Source: Actinobacteria bacterium OK074 (lineage in GTDB: Bacteria > Actinomycetota > Actinomycetes > Streptomycetales > Streptomycetaceae). From it: a DNA stretch of 64,000 bases. Below, piece by piece: positions 28,591 through 36,136 of this stretch. Position numbers and translations under genes: made by a program. The first letter of the stretch is position 1. The number at the start of each line of letters is the position of its first letter. The notes below the pieces were generated by a model, which worked only from the letters and a program-made list of their open reading frames with translations, was not told the origin of the DNA and did no database searches. Location: assembly GCA_001298575.1 (NCBI GenBank), contig LJCV01000209.1:17149-81148 (forward strand). Reading direction: 5' to 3'.

Positions 28591-31500
28591 GTGACGCAAC
28601 ACCCCCCGACCCCGGATGAGCTTCTCCGGTCGGTCACCGACGCGGTGCGCTCCACGGAGGGCACCCCCAGCGACGACGACAGCCTCATCACCTGGGGCCT
28701 GGACTCGATCACGCTGATGAAGATCGCCGGCGGCTGGCGCCGCCAGGGCGTGCGGATCGGCTTCGCGCAACTGGCCAAGGAGCCGACCCTGCGCGCCTGG
28801 CGGTCGCTGCTGGCGGCCGAACTGGGCACAGCCCCGGCCGCCCCGGTCGCCGTACCCGAACCGGCCGCCCCGCAACAGCCCGTCCCCGCAACAGAGTTGG
28901 GCGAGCCGTTCCCGCTGGCGACCATGCAGCACGCGTACTGGATCGGGCGCGGCGAGGACACCAACCTCGGTTCCGTCGCCGCCCACCTCTACGTCGAGTT
29001 CGACGGCCCGGGCCTGGACCCCGACCGGCTCGACACCGCCGTACGGGCCCTCGCGCGCCGCCACGGCATGCTGCGCGCCCGCTTCACCGACGACGGGCGC
29101 CAGGAGATCCTGCCCGACCTGAACCGCTCGGCGACCACGGTCCACGACCTGCGCGCGCTGGACGAGCAGACGGCCAACGCCACCCTGGAGGACATCCGGC
29201 ACGCGTCCTCGCACGCCCGGCTCGACGTCGCCGACGGCGAGGTCTTCTGCGTCCAACTCTCGCTGCTGCCCGGCGGGTTGAGCCGACTCCACGTCGACGT
29301 CGACATGCTCGCCGCGGACGCGCTCAGCTACCGCGTCCTGATGACCGACCTCGCCAAGCTGTACGACGACCCCGGCGTCGCGCTGCCCCCGATCGGCACC
29401 AGCTACCCCGAGTACCTCGCCGAACGCGCGGACGTACGGAAGTTGAGCCGTGAGCAGGCCCAGGAGTGGTGGCAGGAGCGCATCCCCGAACTGCCCAGCG
29501 CGCCCGAACTCCCGCTGGTGCCCGAGGCGGAGCGCACCGAGCCGACCCGGGTCACCCGGCGCCACCACTGGCTGCCCGCCGAGGAGAAGCAGCGCCTCAC
29601 CGCCCGCGCCCACCGGCACGGCGTGACCCCGGCGATGGCCGTCGCGACCGCCTTCTCGGAGGTGCTGGCCGCGTGGAGCGGACAGCCGCGGTTCCTGCTG
29701 AACGTGCCGATGTTCGACCGGCGCGGCTCCCACCCCGACACCGACCTGCTCGTCGGCGACTTCACCAGCTCGGTCCTGCTCGACGTCGACGTCAGCGGCG
29801 ACGGCACGTTCACCGACCACGCCCGGCGCCTCCAGGACCGTATGCACACGGACGCCGCGCAGGCCGACTACTCCGGCGTCGAGGTGCTGCGCGACCTGTC
29901 CCGGCACAACGGCGAACAGGTCCTGGCGCCCGTGGTGTTCACCAGCGCGCTCAACCTCGGCGAACTCTTCGACTCGGGTGTGACGGGCTCCTTCGGCAAG
30001 CCCGTGTGGATCATCTCCCAGGGCCCACAGGTGCTGCTCGACGCCCAGATCACCGAGGTCGACGGCGGCCTCCTGGTCAACTGGGACGTCCGCGAGGACG
30101 CCTTCCCGGCCGGGCTGGTCGACGCGATGTTCGCCGCCTTCCACGGCCTGGTCACCCGGCTCGGCACCGAGGACGCCGTCTGGGAACAGCCGGTGCCCGC
30201 GCTGCTGCCCGACGCGCAGACCGCGGCCCGCGCCAAGGCCAACGCCACCGAGGGCCCGCGCAGCCACCGACTGCTGCACCAGGGCTTCTTCGACCGCGCG
30301 GCACAGGCCCCGGACGCGCCCGCCCTGCTGTGGGGCGCCGAAGGTGCCCTGGCCTACGGCGAGTTGGCCGACCGGGCGCTGCGCTGCGCCGCCACCCTCG
30401 TCGACCGCGGGGTCCGCCCCGGCGACACGGTCGCGGTGAGCCTGCCCAAGGGGCCCGAGCAAATCGTCGCCGTACTGGGCGTGTTGGCGGCCGGCGCCGC
30501 CTACGTGCCGATCGGCGTCGAGCAGCCCGCCGCCCGCCGCGAACGCATCCAGCACACCGCGGGCTTCCGCATCGCTTTGACCGACGGCCGCCCCGTCGAG
30601 GGCGTCGTCGCCCTGCCGGTCGCCGAGGCCGTCCGCCGGGCCCCGCTCGACGGGCCCGTCCTCGTCGACGAGGAGCAGCCCGCCTACGTGCTGTTCACCT
30701 CCGGCTCCACCGGTCAGCCCAAGGGCGTCGAGGTCCCGCACCGCGCCGCCATGAACACCGTCGAAGACCTGAATGACCGCTACGGCATCGGCAGTTCGGA
30801 CCGTTGCCTCGCGGTGTCCGCGCTCGACTTCGACCTCTCCGTGTACGACACCTTCGGACTGCTCGGCGCCGGTGGCGCGGTCGTCCTCGTGGAGGAGGGC
30901 GACCGGCGCGAGGCCCGCGAGTGGGCCGGACTGGTCCGCACCCACCAGGTGACCGTCCTCAACTGCGCGCCCCCGCTGCTCGATCTGCTGCTGCTCGCCA
31001 CCGGACCGGGCGAACTGCCCAGTCTCCGCACGGTCGTTCTGGGCGGCGACTGGGTCGGCACCGACCTGCCCGGACGGCTCGCCGAACGCGCGCCCGGCTC
31101 CCGGTTCGCGGGCCTCGGCGGCACCACGGAGACCGCGATCCACTCCACCGTCTGCGAAGTGACGGACGGTCAGGTCCCCGCGCACTGGAAGGCGGTGCCC
31201 TACGGCACCCCGCTGCGCAACGTGAAGTGCCGGGTCGTCGACGGCCGCGGTCGCGACTGCCCCGACTGGGTGCCGGGCGAACTGTGGATCGGCGGCGACG
31301 GCGTGGCCCTCGGCTACCGGGGCGACCCGGAGCGCACTGCCGAGAAGTTCACCGAACTGGACGGCGTGCGCTGGTACCGCACCGGCGACCTCGCCCGCTA
31401 CTGGCCCGACGGCTCCCTGGAGTTCCTCGGCCGCCGCGACCACCAGGTCAAACTCCGCGGTTTCCGCATCGAGTTGGGCGAGGTCGAGGCGGCCCTGACC

Positions 31501-32085
31501 GGACACCCCGCCGTCCGCCGCGCCGTCGCCGGACTCACCCGCGGACAGGGCGTGCAGCTGGCCGCCGCGGTGGCCGCCACCGGGGACACCACCGAGGACC
31601 AACTCCGGGAGTGGGCGCGGACGGTACTGCCGCCGCACATGGTCCCGGCGCGCATCGCGGTCGCCGAGGAACTGCCGCTCACCTCCAACGGCAAGCTCGA
31701 CCGCCGCGCGGTGCGGGAGCTGTGGGAGGCGCAGGGGGCCGAGGAGCAGGACCACCGGGCGCCCGGCACCGCGCTGGAGAAGGTCATGGCGCAGGTGTGG
31801 GCGGAGGTGCTCGGGGTGCCTCGCGTGGGGCTCGACGACGGGTTCTTCGCGCTCGGCGGGGACTCGGTGCTGGCGACGGTGATCGTGGGGCGGCTGCGGG
31901 AGGCTCTGGACACGTCCGAGGTCACCGTGCGGGCGTTGTTCGCGACGCTGACCGCGGGGGGGATGGCCAAGCGCCTGGCCGCGGAGGAGGGGACTCCTGG
32001 GCGGCTGGAGGAGGTTGCCGGGATTCACTTGGAGATTGCGGCGATGTCGGACGACGAGGTGGAAGCGGCGCTCCGCGAAGGGTGA
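28591..32085 (+). CDS. NRPS loading protein ArCP-Cy-A-T (MbtB-like)
   Basis: 1164 residues. An N-terminal aryl carrier domain (Ser39 in WGLDSIT) would receive salicylate from the ligase. A cyclisation domain follows, with DMLAADALS at 238-246 fitting DxxxxDxxS in place of HHxxxDG. The A domain (FTSGSTGQPKG; code DLYNVGLIHK) starts like cysteine codes but diverges, so Ser, Thr or Cys is possible; known relatives form hydroxyphenyl-oxazolines. T domain LGGDSVLA near 1088. GTG 28591 is preferred because GGAGGA sits 5 bases upstream; GTG 28540, overlapping the previous stop, is the alternative. It is last in the operon yet must start the assembly line. Confidence 0.93.
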   Translation: MTQHPPTPDELLRSVTDAVRSTEGTPSDDDSLITWGLDSITLMKIAGGWRRQGVRIGFAQLAKEPTLRAWRSLLAAELGTAPAAPVAVPEPAAPQQPVPATELGEPFPLATMQHAYWIGRGEDTNLGSVAAHLYVEFDGPGLDPDRLDTAVRALARRHGMLRARFTDDGRQEILPDLNRSATTVHDLRALDEQTANATLEDIRHASSHARLDVADGEVFCVQLSLLPGGLSRLHVDVDMLAADALSYRVLMTDLAKLYDDPGVALPPIGTSYPEYLAERADVRKLSREQAQEWWQERIPELPSAPELPLVPEAERTEPTRVTRRHHWLPAEEKQRLTARAHRHGVTPAMAVATAFSEVLAAWSGQPRFLLNVPMFDRRGSHPDTDLLVGDFTSSVLLDVDVSGDGTFTDHARRLQDRMHTDAAQADYSGVEVLRDLSRHNGEQVLAPVVFTSALNLGELFDSGVTGSFGKPVWIISQGPQVLLDAQITEVDGGLLVNWDVREDAFPAGLVDAMFAAFHGLVTRLGTEDAVWEQPVPALLPDAQTAARAKANATEGPRSHRLLHQGFFDRAAQAPDAPALLWGAEGALAYGELADRALRCAATLVDRGVRPGDTVAVSLPKGPEQIVAVLGVLAAGAAYVPIGVEQPAARRERIQHTAGFRIALTDGRPVEGVVALPVAEAVRRAPLDGPVLVDEEQPAYVLFTSGSTGQPKGVEVPHRAAMNTVEDLNDRYGIGSSDRCLAVSALDFDLSVYDTFGLLGAGGAVVLVEEGDRREAREWAGLVRTHQVTVLNCAPPLLDLLLLATGPGELPSLRTVVLGGDWVGTDLPGRLAERAPGSRFAGLGGTTETAIHSTVCEVTDGQVPAHWKAVPYGTPLRNVKCRVVDGRGRDCPDWVPGELWIGGDGVALGYRGDPERTAEKFTELDGVRWYRTGDLARYWPDGSLEFLGRRDHQVKLRGFRIELGEVEAALTGHPAVRRAVAGLTRGQGVQLAAAVAATGDTTEDQLREWARTVLPPHMVPARIAVAEELPLTSNGKLDRRAVRELWEAQGAEEQDHRAPGTALEKVMAQVWAEVLGVPRVGLDDGFFALGGDSVLATVIVGRLREALDTSEVTVRALFATLTAGGMAKRLAAEEGTPGRLEEVAGIHLEIAAMSDDEVEAALREG

Positions 32086-32120
32086 GTGCTTCCGTGGGTC
32101 GTTTGCTGCGGGCCGGTGGG

Positions 32121-32148
32121 GGCTGGTCGCGCAGTTCCCCGCGCCCCT
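32121..32148. repeat. dispersed intergenic repeat, copy 1
   Basis: A 28-base stretch beginning GGCTGGTCGCGCAGTT and ending CCCCGCGCCCCT. The same 28 bases occur in inverse orientation at 60670-60697. I recognise it as an element often seen between Streptomyces genes. Here it follows the last NRPS stop. Confidence 0.75.
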
Positions 32149-32175
32149 TAACGAGGTGCGGTTGCCCAAACGTGT

Positions 32176-32209
32176 GAGGCCCTGTCCGGTGGTTGCCGGG
32201 CAGGGCCTC
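32176..32209. terminator. hairpin after the NRPS operon
   Basis: Inverted repeat GAGGCCCTGTCCGG / CCGGGCAGGGCCTC, 14 bp with one G-T pair and a 6-base loop, about 90 bases after the final NRPS stop. It probably ends the panD-NRPS transcript. Confidence 0.65.
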
Positions 32210-32283
32210 GTGGCGTGGTGCCGCCTCCGTTGTCGTAAGCGGTTACGGGAACGCTTCCGTCGTCGTAGCGGAGCCACGAAAAG

Positions 32284-32318
32284 AAGGGGCGGGACGCGTG
32301 TGATGCGTCCCGCCCCTT
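32284..32318. terminator. hairpin after the leftward binding-protein gene
   Basis: Perfect 14-bp stem (AAGGGGCGGGACGC and its complement) with a 7-base loop, 38 bases beyond the stop of the leftward siderophore-binding lipoprotein. On the minus strand it is followed by CTTTTCG, giving a short U-run. Confidence 0.7.
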
Positions 32319-32355
32319 TGCCGTGGGTGGTCCCGGAAGGGGGCCCGCGGCCGGT

Positions 32356-33366
32356 CTACTTGTCGAGCTTCGAGAAACCCGCGTCCAGGTTCTTCAGCGC
32401 CCACGGGATGCCCAGTACGGACGGGCTGCGGAGCTGGCTGATGGTGGAGACGTCGGTGACGACGTAGTGCTTGTCCTTGACCGCGGACATGTTCTTCACC
32501 AGCGCGCTGGACTCGAACGCCTTCTGGAGGTCCGAGGTCGTGAACGCGATGATGACCAAGTCGGCGTCGAGCTTGTCGAGTTGCTCGAAGGACAGCTCGC
32601 CGGTCGGGCTGCCGCCGTCCGTCTTGATGTTCGTCACCGTCTTGGTGAGGCCCAGCCCCAGCTCGCTCATCAGCTGCGCGGCGAAGTCCTTCTCGGAGGC
32701 GATCGTGTAGATCTTCGCCGGGGTGTTGCCGATCGACAGGCTGTAGGTCCTGCCCTTCAGACCCGGGTGGTCGGCGGCGATCTTCTCGATGTCGGACTGG
32801 GTGTCGTCGATGAGCTGGTCGGCCTGCTTCTCCTTGCCGAGCGCCTTGCCGACGACCTGGACGTGCTCCTGCCAGCTCTGCGTCCCCCACGCGGTGGCGA
32901 AACCGACGGTCGGGGCTATCGCCGAGAGCTTCTTGTAGTCCTTGTCGAGGGTGAAGTCCGAGGTGGCGAGGATCAGATCGGGGTGGAGGTTGGCGACGGC
33001 CTCGTAGTCGATGCTGGTGAGCGTGTCGAGCAGCTTCGTCTTCTTGGTGTCGATCTTGTCCTTGAGCCAGGGGTAGACACCGTTGGACGTGGCCGAGTCC
33101 TTGGAAATGGCGACGGGGGTGACGCCGAGGGCGTAGAGCGCGTCGATGTCGTCCGTGCCGCCGGCGCCGAGGGCCACGACCCGCTTCGGCTCCGACGTGA
33201 TCTTGGTGGTGCCGAACTTGTGCTTGATCGACACGGGGAACGCGGACGAAGCGCTCGACGAGGCCCCGCTCGACGAGGAGTTGCTGTCGTCGTCCACGGA
33301 ACCGCAGGCGGCCAGCCCGGCGGCCAGAGTGAGTGTCAGAAGGGTCGTGAGAATGCGTCTCGACAT
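32356..33366 (-). CDS. ferric-siderophore-binding lipoprotein (FepB/FecB family)
   Basis: Membrane-anchored extracellular receptor for the two FecCD permeases at the other end of the cluster. The signal peptide ends in a lipobox (AAGLAAC, Cys21), followed by a Ser/Asp linker. The class III binding-protein fold is indicated by EPKRVVALGAGGTDDIDALYALGV, LHPDLILATSDF, and a C-terminal VLGIPWALKNLD. At 336 residues it has the family length. It faces away from the NRPS operon with hairpins between, and has a degenerate iron box about 75 bases upstream. Specificity for this siderophore is inferred from context. Confidence 0.92.
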   Translation of the reverse strand: MSRRILTTLLTLTLAAGLAACGSVDDDSNSSSSGASSSASSAFPVSIKHKFGTTKITSEPKRVVALGAGGTDDIDALYALGVTPVAISKDSATSNGVYPWLKDKIDTKKTKLLDTLTSIDYEAVANLHPDLILATSDFTLDKDYKKLSAIAPTVGFATAWGTQSWQEHVQVVGKALGKEKQADQLIDDTQSDIEKIAADHPGLKGRTYSLSIGNTPAKIYTIASEKDFAAQLMSELGLGLTKTVTNIKTDGGSPTGELSFEQLDKLDADLVIIAFTTSDLQKAFESSALVKNMSAVKDKHYVVTDVSTISQLRSPSVLGIPWALKNLDAGFSKLDK

Positions 33367-33440
33367 CGGAAAGGGTTCCCTTTTTCGCCAGGTGGGGGCT
33401 CGGTGCGGTGCGCGGCCGCGGTAGTCGGCCGCCAGTAAAG

Positions 33441-33459
33441 CAAGGTAAGGCTACCCTCA
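33441..33459. promoter_or_regulatory. weak iron box before the binding-protein gene
   Basis: CAAGGTAAGGCTACCCTCA agrees with the DmdR/IdeR consensus at 14 of 19 positions, mainly in the central GGTAAGGCTA. It is 75 bases upstream of the leftward lipoprotein start. Plausible but weaker than the other boxes. Confidence 0.55.
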
Positions 33460-33608
33460 GCAACATGTGTCGCGTTCTGGGTGTGCCATCGCGTGGCGCG
33501 GACCCCGGTCCGGGGCGCACGACGGGTGCCATTCGGTGCGAACCGGGGTGATGTGCGGCACTTCTGACGGGGAGTCAGTGACGGTCGTGCGGAGCGGAGT
33601 TGGGGCGC

Positions 33609-34562
33609 TCAGGGGCGGGCGGTGAGGTAACCGCCCATGGTCTTGAAGTAGTCGACGGCCGCGTGCTCCGTGCCGTCGTCCGTGCGCAGCCGCTTGATGA
33701 CGAGCCCGCGGCAACGGCCGTTGTGGGCCTCGGATCCGGCCACGATCACCACGCCGTCGCCCTCGCGGATGAAGATCCGGCCCGGGGTGCCGCCGTAGTA
33801 CGCGTCGGAGACGGCCGCCGAGACGATGCGCAGGCGCTCGCCGCGGTGGAAGGTGTACGCGTTCGGGTACGGGTCCGACTGGGCGCGGACGAGCCGCTCC
33901 AGGCGCTCCGCGGGCCAACTCCAGTTGATCCGGCTGTCCTCGGCGGACCGCTTGTGGAAGAAGCTCGCCCGGGTGCGGTCCTGCGGCATCCACTGGCCCG
34001 CGTCCTTGCCGGAGGCGATCAGGTCGAGCGACTCGCGCACGATCGGGCCGATCAGGTCGACGGTCCGGTGGAACAGGTCGGTCGCGGTGTCGGTGGGGCC
34101 GACCACCACCGAGCGCTGCACCAGGATGTCGCCCGCGTCCAGCCCGTCGTTCATCCGGTGCGCGGTCACCCCGACCCGCTCCTCCCCGTTGATCAGGGCC
34201 CAGATGATGGGGGAGAAACCGGCGTACGTGGGCAGCAGGGAGTCGTGGATGTTGAGCGTGCCGTGCGGCGGCAGGTCGAACAGCTCGGGCGGCAGCCAGG
34301 TGCGCCAGTTGTTGGCGACGATGATGTCGGGCCTGGACTCCCGCAGGGCGTCCAGGAGTTCGGGGTCGTCCGGGCGGTTGCGCAGCAGCACGGGAACGCC
34401 GTGCTTCTCGGCGAGTTCGGCCACGGAGTCGTCCCAGATCTTCTCGTAGGCGTGCTCGCTTTTCGGGTGGGTGACGACGAGGACGACCTCGTGGTCCGAC
34501 TCCAGAAGTGACTGGAGCGTGCGGTGGCCCCAGGTCTGGTAGCCGAACATGACGACTCGCAT
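33609..34562 (-). CDS. N5-hydroxyornithine formyltransferase (CchA/FMT family)
   Basis: Transfers a formyl group from N10-formyl-tetrahydrofolate to the N5-hydroxyl amine of hydroxyornithine, making the hydroxamate used by the third NRPS. It shows the methionyl-tRNA formyltransferase fold: Asn104, His106 and Asp142 in NIHDSLLPTYAGFSPI and HRMNDGLDAGDI are the catalytic triad. A C-terminal FMT_C-like domain follows (from about residue 215). It is 317 residues long, like CchA of the coelichelin cluster. True Met-tRNA formyltransferase is unlikely given the location and the shared iron box with the ornithine monooxygenase. Confidence 0.9.
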   Translation of the reverse strand: MRVVMFGYQTWGHRTLQSLLESDHEVVLVVTHPKSEHAYEKIWDDSVAELAEKHGVPVLLRNRPDDPELLDALRESRPDIIVANNWRTWLPPELFDLPPHGTLNIHDSLLPTYAGFSPIIWALINGEERVGVTAHRMNDGLDAGDILVQRSVVVGPTDTATDLFHRTVDLIGPIVRESLDLIASGKDAGQWMPQDRTRASFFHKRSAEDSRINWSWPAERLERLVRAQSDPYPNAYTFHRGERLRIVSAAVSDAYYGGTPGRIFIREGDGVVIVAGSEAHNGRCRGLVIKRLRTDDGTEHAAVDYFKTMGGYLTARP

Positions 34563-34591
34563 GTGATTTCTCCCCTTCGGCGACTCCGTTG

Positions 34592-34610
34592 CAAGGTAAG
34601 GCTAACCTTA
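34592..34610. promoter_or_regulatory. iron box between formyltransferase and ornithine monooxygenase
   Basis: CAAGGTAAGGCTAACCTTA, a palindromic DmdR/IdeR-type site placed 30 bases from the formyltransferase start on one side and 37 bases from the monooxygenase GTG on the other. One box can thus coordinate both hydroxamate-forming steps. Confidence 0.8.
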
Positions 34611-34646
34611 TCTAATATGTGGCTGCCTGAGGGAGGCGATGCCACG

Positions 34647-35984
34647 GTGAAATCACCGCTCAAGGGGCCGGACACCATCCTCGATGTCCTCGGAATCGGG
34701 TTCGGCCCGTCAAATCTCGCGCTGGCCATAGCGATTGACGAGCACAACGCGGACCTGCCGGGAGGGCGGCGGCTCAATGCCCTCTTCCTGGAGCGTCAGC
34801 CACGCTTCGGCTGGCACCGAGGCATGCTCATCGACGACGCGACCATGCAGGTGTCCTTCCTCAAGGACCTGGTCACGATGCGCGATCCGGCCAGCGACTT
34901 CAGTTTTCTGTGCTTCCTGCGGGAGCGCGGCAGACTGGTCGACTTCCTGAACCAGAAGACGCTCTTCCCGCTGCGGGTGGAGTTCCACGAGTACTTCGAG
35001 TGGGCCGCCGCCCGGGTGCGGCACCTCGTCGCCTACGACCATGATGTGACCTCGATCACGCCCATGCGGGACGAGATGGGTGACGTGACTCACTTCGAGG
35101 TGGTCTGCCGCACGTCGGACGACCCCACGGGCGCGGTCACCTACCGGGCCCGCGACATCAGTGTGGCGGTCGGCCTCGAACCGCACATCCCGCCCGGGAT
35201 CGAGCTGTCCGAACGCATCTGGCACAACAGCCAGTTGATGCCCAAGGTGGCCGAACTGCGGGCCGCGGAGAAACCGGTGCGCCGGGCCGTCGTACTGGGC
35301 GCGGGGCAGAGCGCGGCCGAGTCGGTCGACTATCTGCACCGCTCCTTCCCCGACGCCGAAGTGTGCGCGGTCTTCGCGAAATACGGCTACACCCCGGCCG
35401 ACGACAGCCCGTTCGCCAACCGCATCTTCGACCCGGAGGCGGTGGACGTCTACTTCACCGCGCCCTCGCAGGTGAAGCAGTCCCTGATCGACTACCACCG
35501 GTCCACCAACTACTCGGTGGTGGACATGGAGTTGATCGAGGCGCTGTACGCGACGGCGTACCAGGAGAAGGTCAGTGGCCGGGAACGGCTGCGCTTCCTC
35601 AACGTGTCCCGCATCCGTGACGTCGACGTCCCCGCGGACGGGGGCCCGTTGGGCATCGCGGTGGAGTATCTGCCCACGGGGGAGCGGCAGTCGCTGGAGG
35701 CCGACCTGCTCGTGCACGCCACCGGCTACCGGCCCCGGGACCTGGGCACCTTCCTCGGGGAGGCGGCCAAACTCTGCCTGCGCGACGAGGGCGGCGCCGT
35801 CCGCGTCACCCGCGACCACCGGGTGGAGACAGGCCCGGACGTCCGGGCGGGCATCTACCTCCAGGGCGGCACCGAGCACACCCACGGGCTGACCTCAACA
35901 CTGCTGTCGACGACCGCGATCCGGGCGGGGGAGATCCACCGCTCGCTCCTGGACCGGCAGTTGGCGGCGGCTCCGGCTGTCTGA
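34647..35984 (+). CDS. L-ornithine N5-monooxygenase (SidA/PvdA/CchB family)
   Basis: Flavin- and NADPH-dependent hydroxylase that makes N5-hydroxyornithine. FAD site GIGFGPSNLALA near the start, FLKDLVTMRDP (substrate side), NADPH site VLGAGQSAAESV, and the C-terminal ATGYRP plus LLSTTAIRAGEI. GTG 34647 is preferred: it has GGGAGG about 10 bases upstream. ATG 34617 directly follows the iron box without a ribosome site. Product goes to the formyltransferase and to the third (perhaps also second) NRPS. Confidence 0.93.
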   Translation: MKSPLKGPDTILDVLGIGFGPSNLALAIAIDEHNADLPGGRRLNALFLERQPRFGWHRGMLIDDATMQVSFLKDLVTMRDPASDFSFLCFLRERGRLVDFLNQKTLFPLRVEFHEYFEWAAARVRHLVAYDHDVTSITPMRDEMGDVTHFEVVCRTSDDPTGAVTYRARDISVAVGLEPHIPPGIELSERIWHNSQLMPKVAELRAAEKPVRRAVVLGAGQSAAESVDYLHRSFPDAEVCAVFAKYGYTPADDSPFANRIFDPEAVDVYFTAPSQVKQSLIDYHRSTNYSVVDMELIEALYATAYQEKVSGRERLRFLNVSRIRDVDVPADGGPLGIAVEYLPTGERQSLEADLLVHATGYRPRDLGTFLGEAAKLCLRDEGGAVRVTRDHRVETGPDVRAGIYLQGGTEHTHGLTSTLLSTTAIRAGEIHRSLLDRQLAAAPAV

Positions 35985-36010
35985 GTCCGTCCGAGCCGCA
36001 GACGGCAGGT

Positions 36011-36052
36011 GCGTCCCCGATACCCCCTCACCTGGGCGGGCATCGGGGACGC
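36011..36052. terminator. bidirectional terminator
   Basis: 11-bp perfect inverted repeat GCGTCCCCGAT / ATCGGGGACGC with a 20-base loop, between the convergent monooxygenase and ligase-isochorismatase fusion genes. Confidence 0.6.
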
Positions 36053-36136
36053 GTCATGTCCGGCGGGCCAACTCCTCTGCCCGGCAGAGCGGTTCGGCGG
36101 ACCAGGGGAGTGGGTCACTCAAGGTCGTCATACCCC

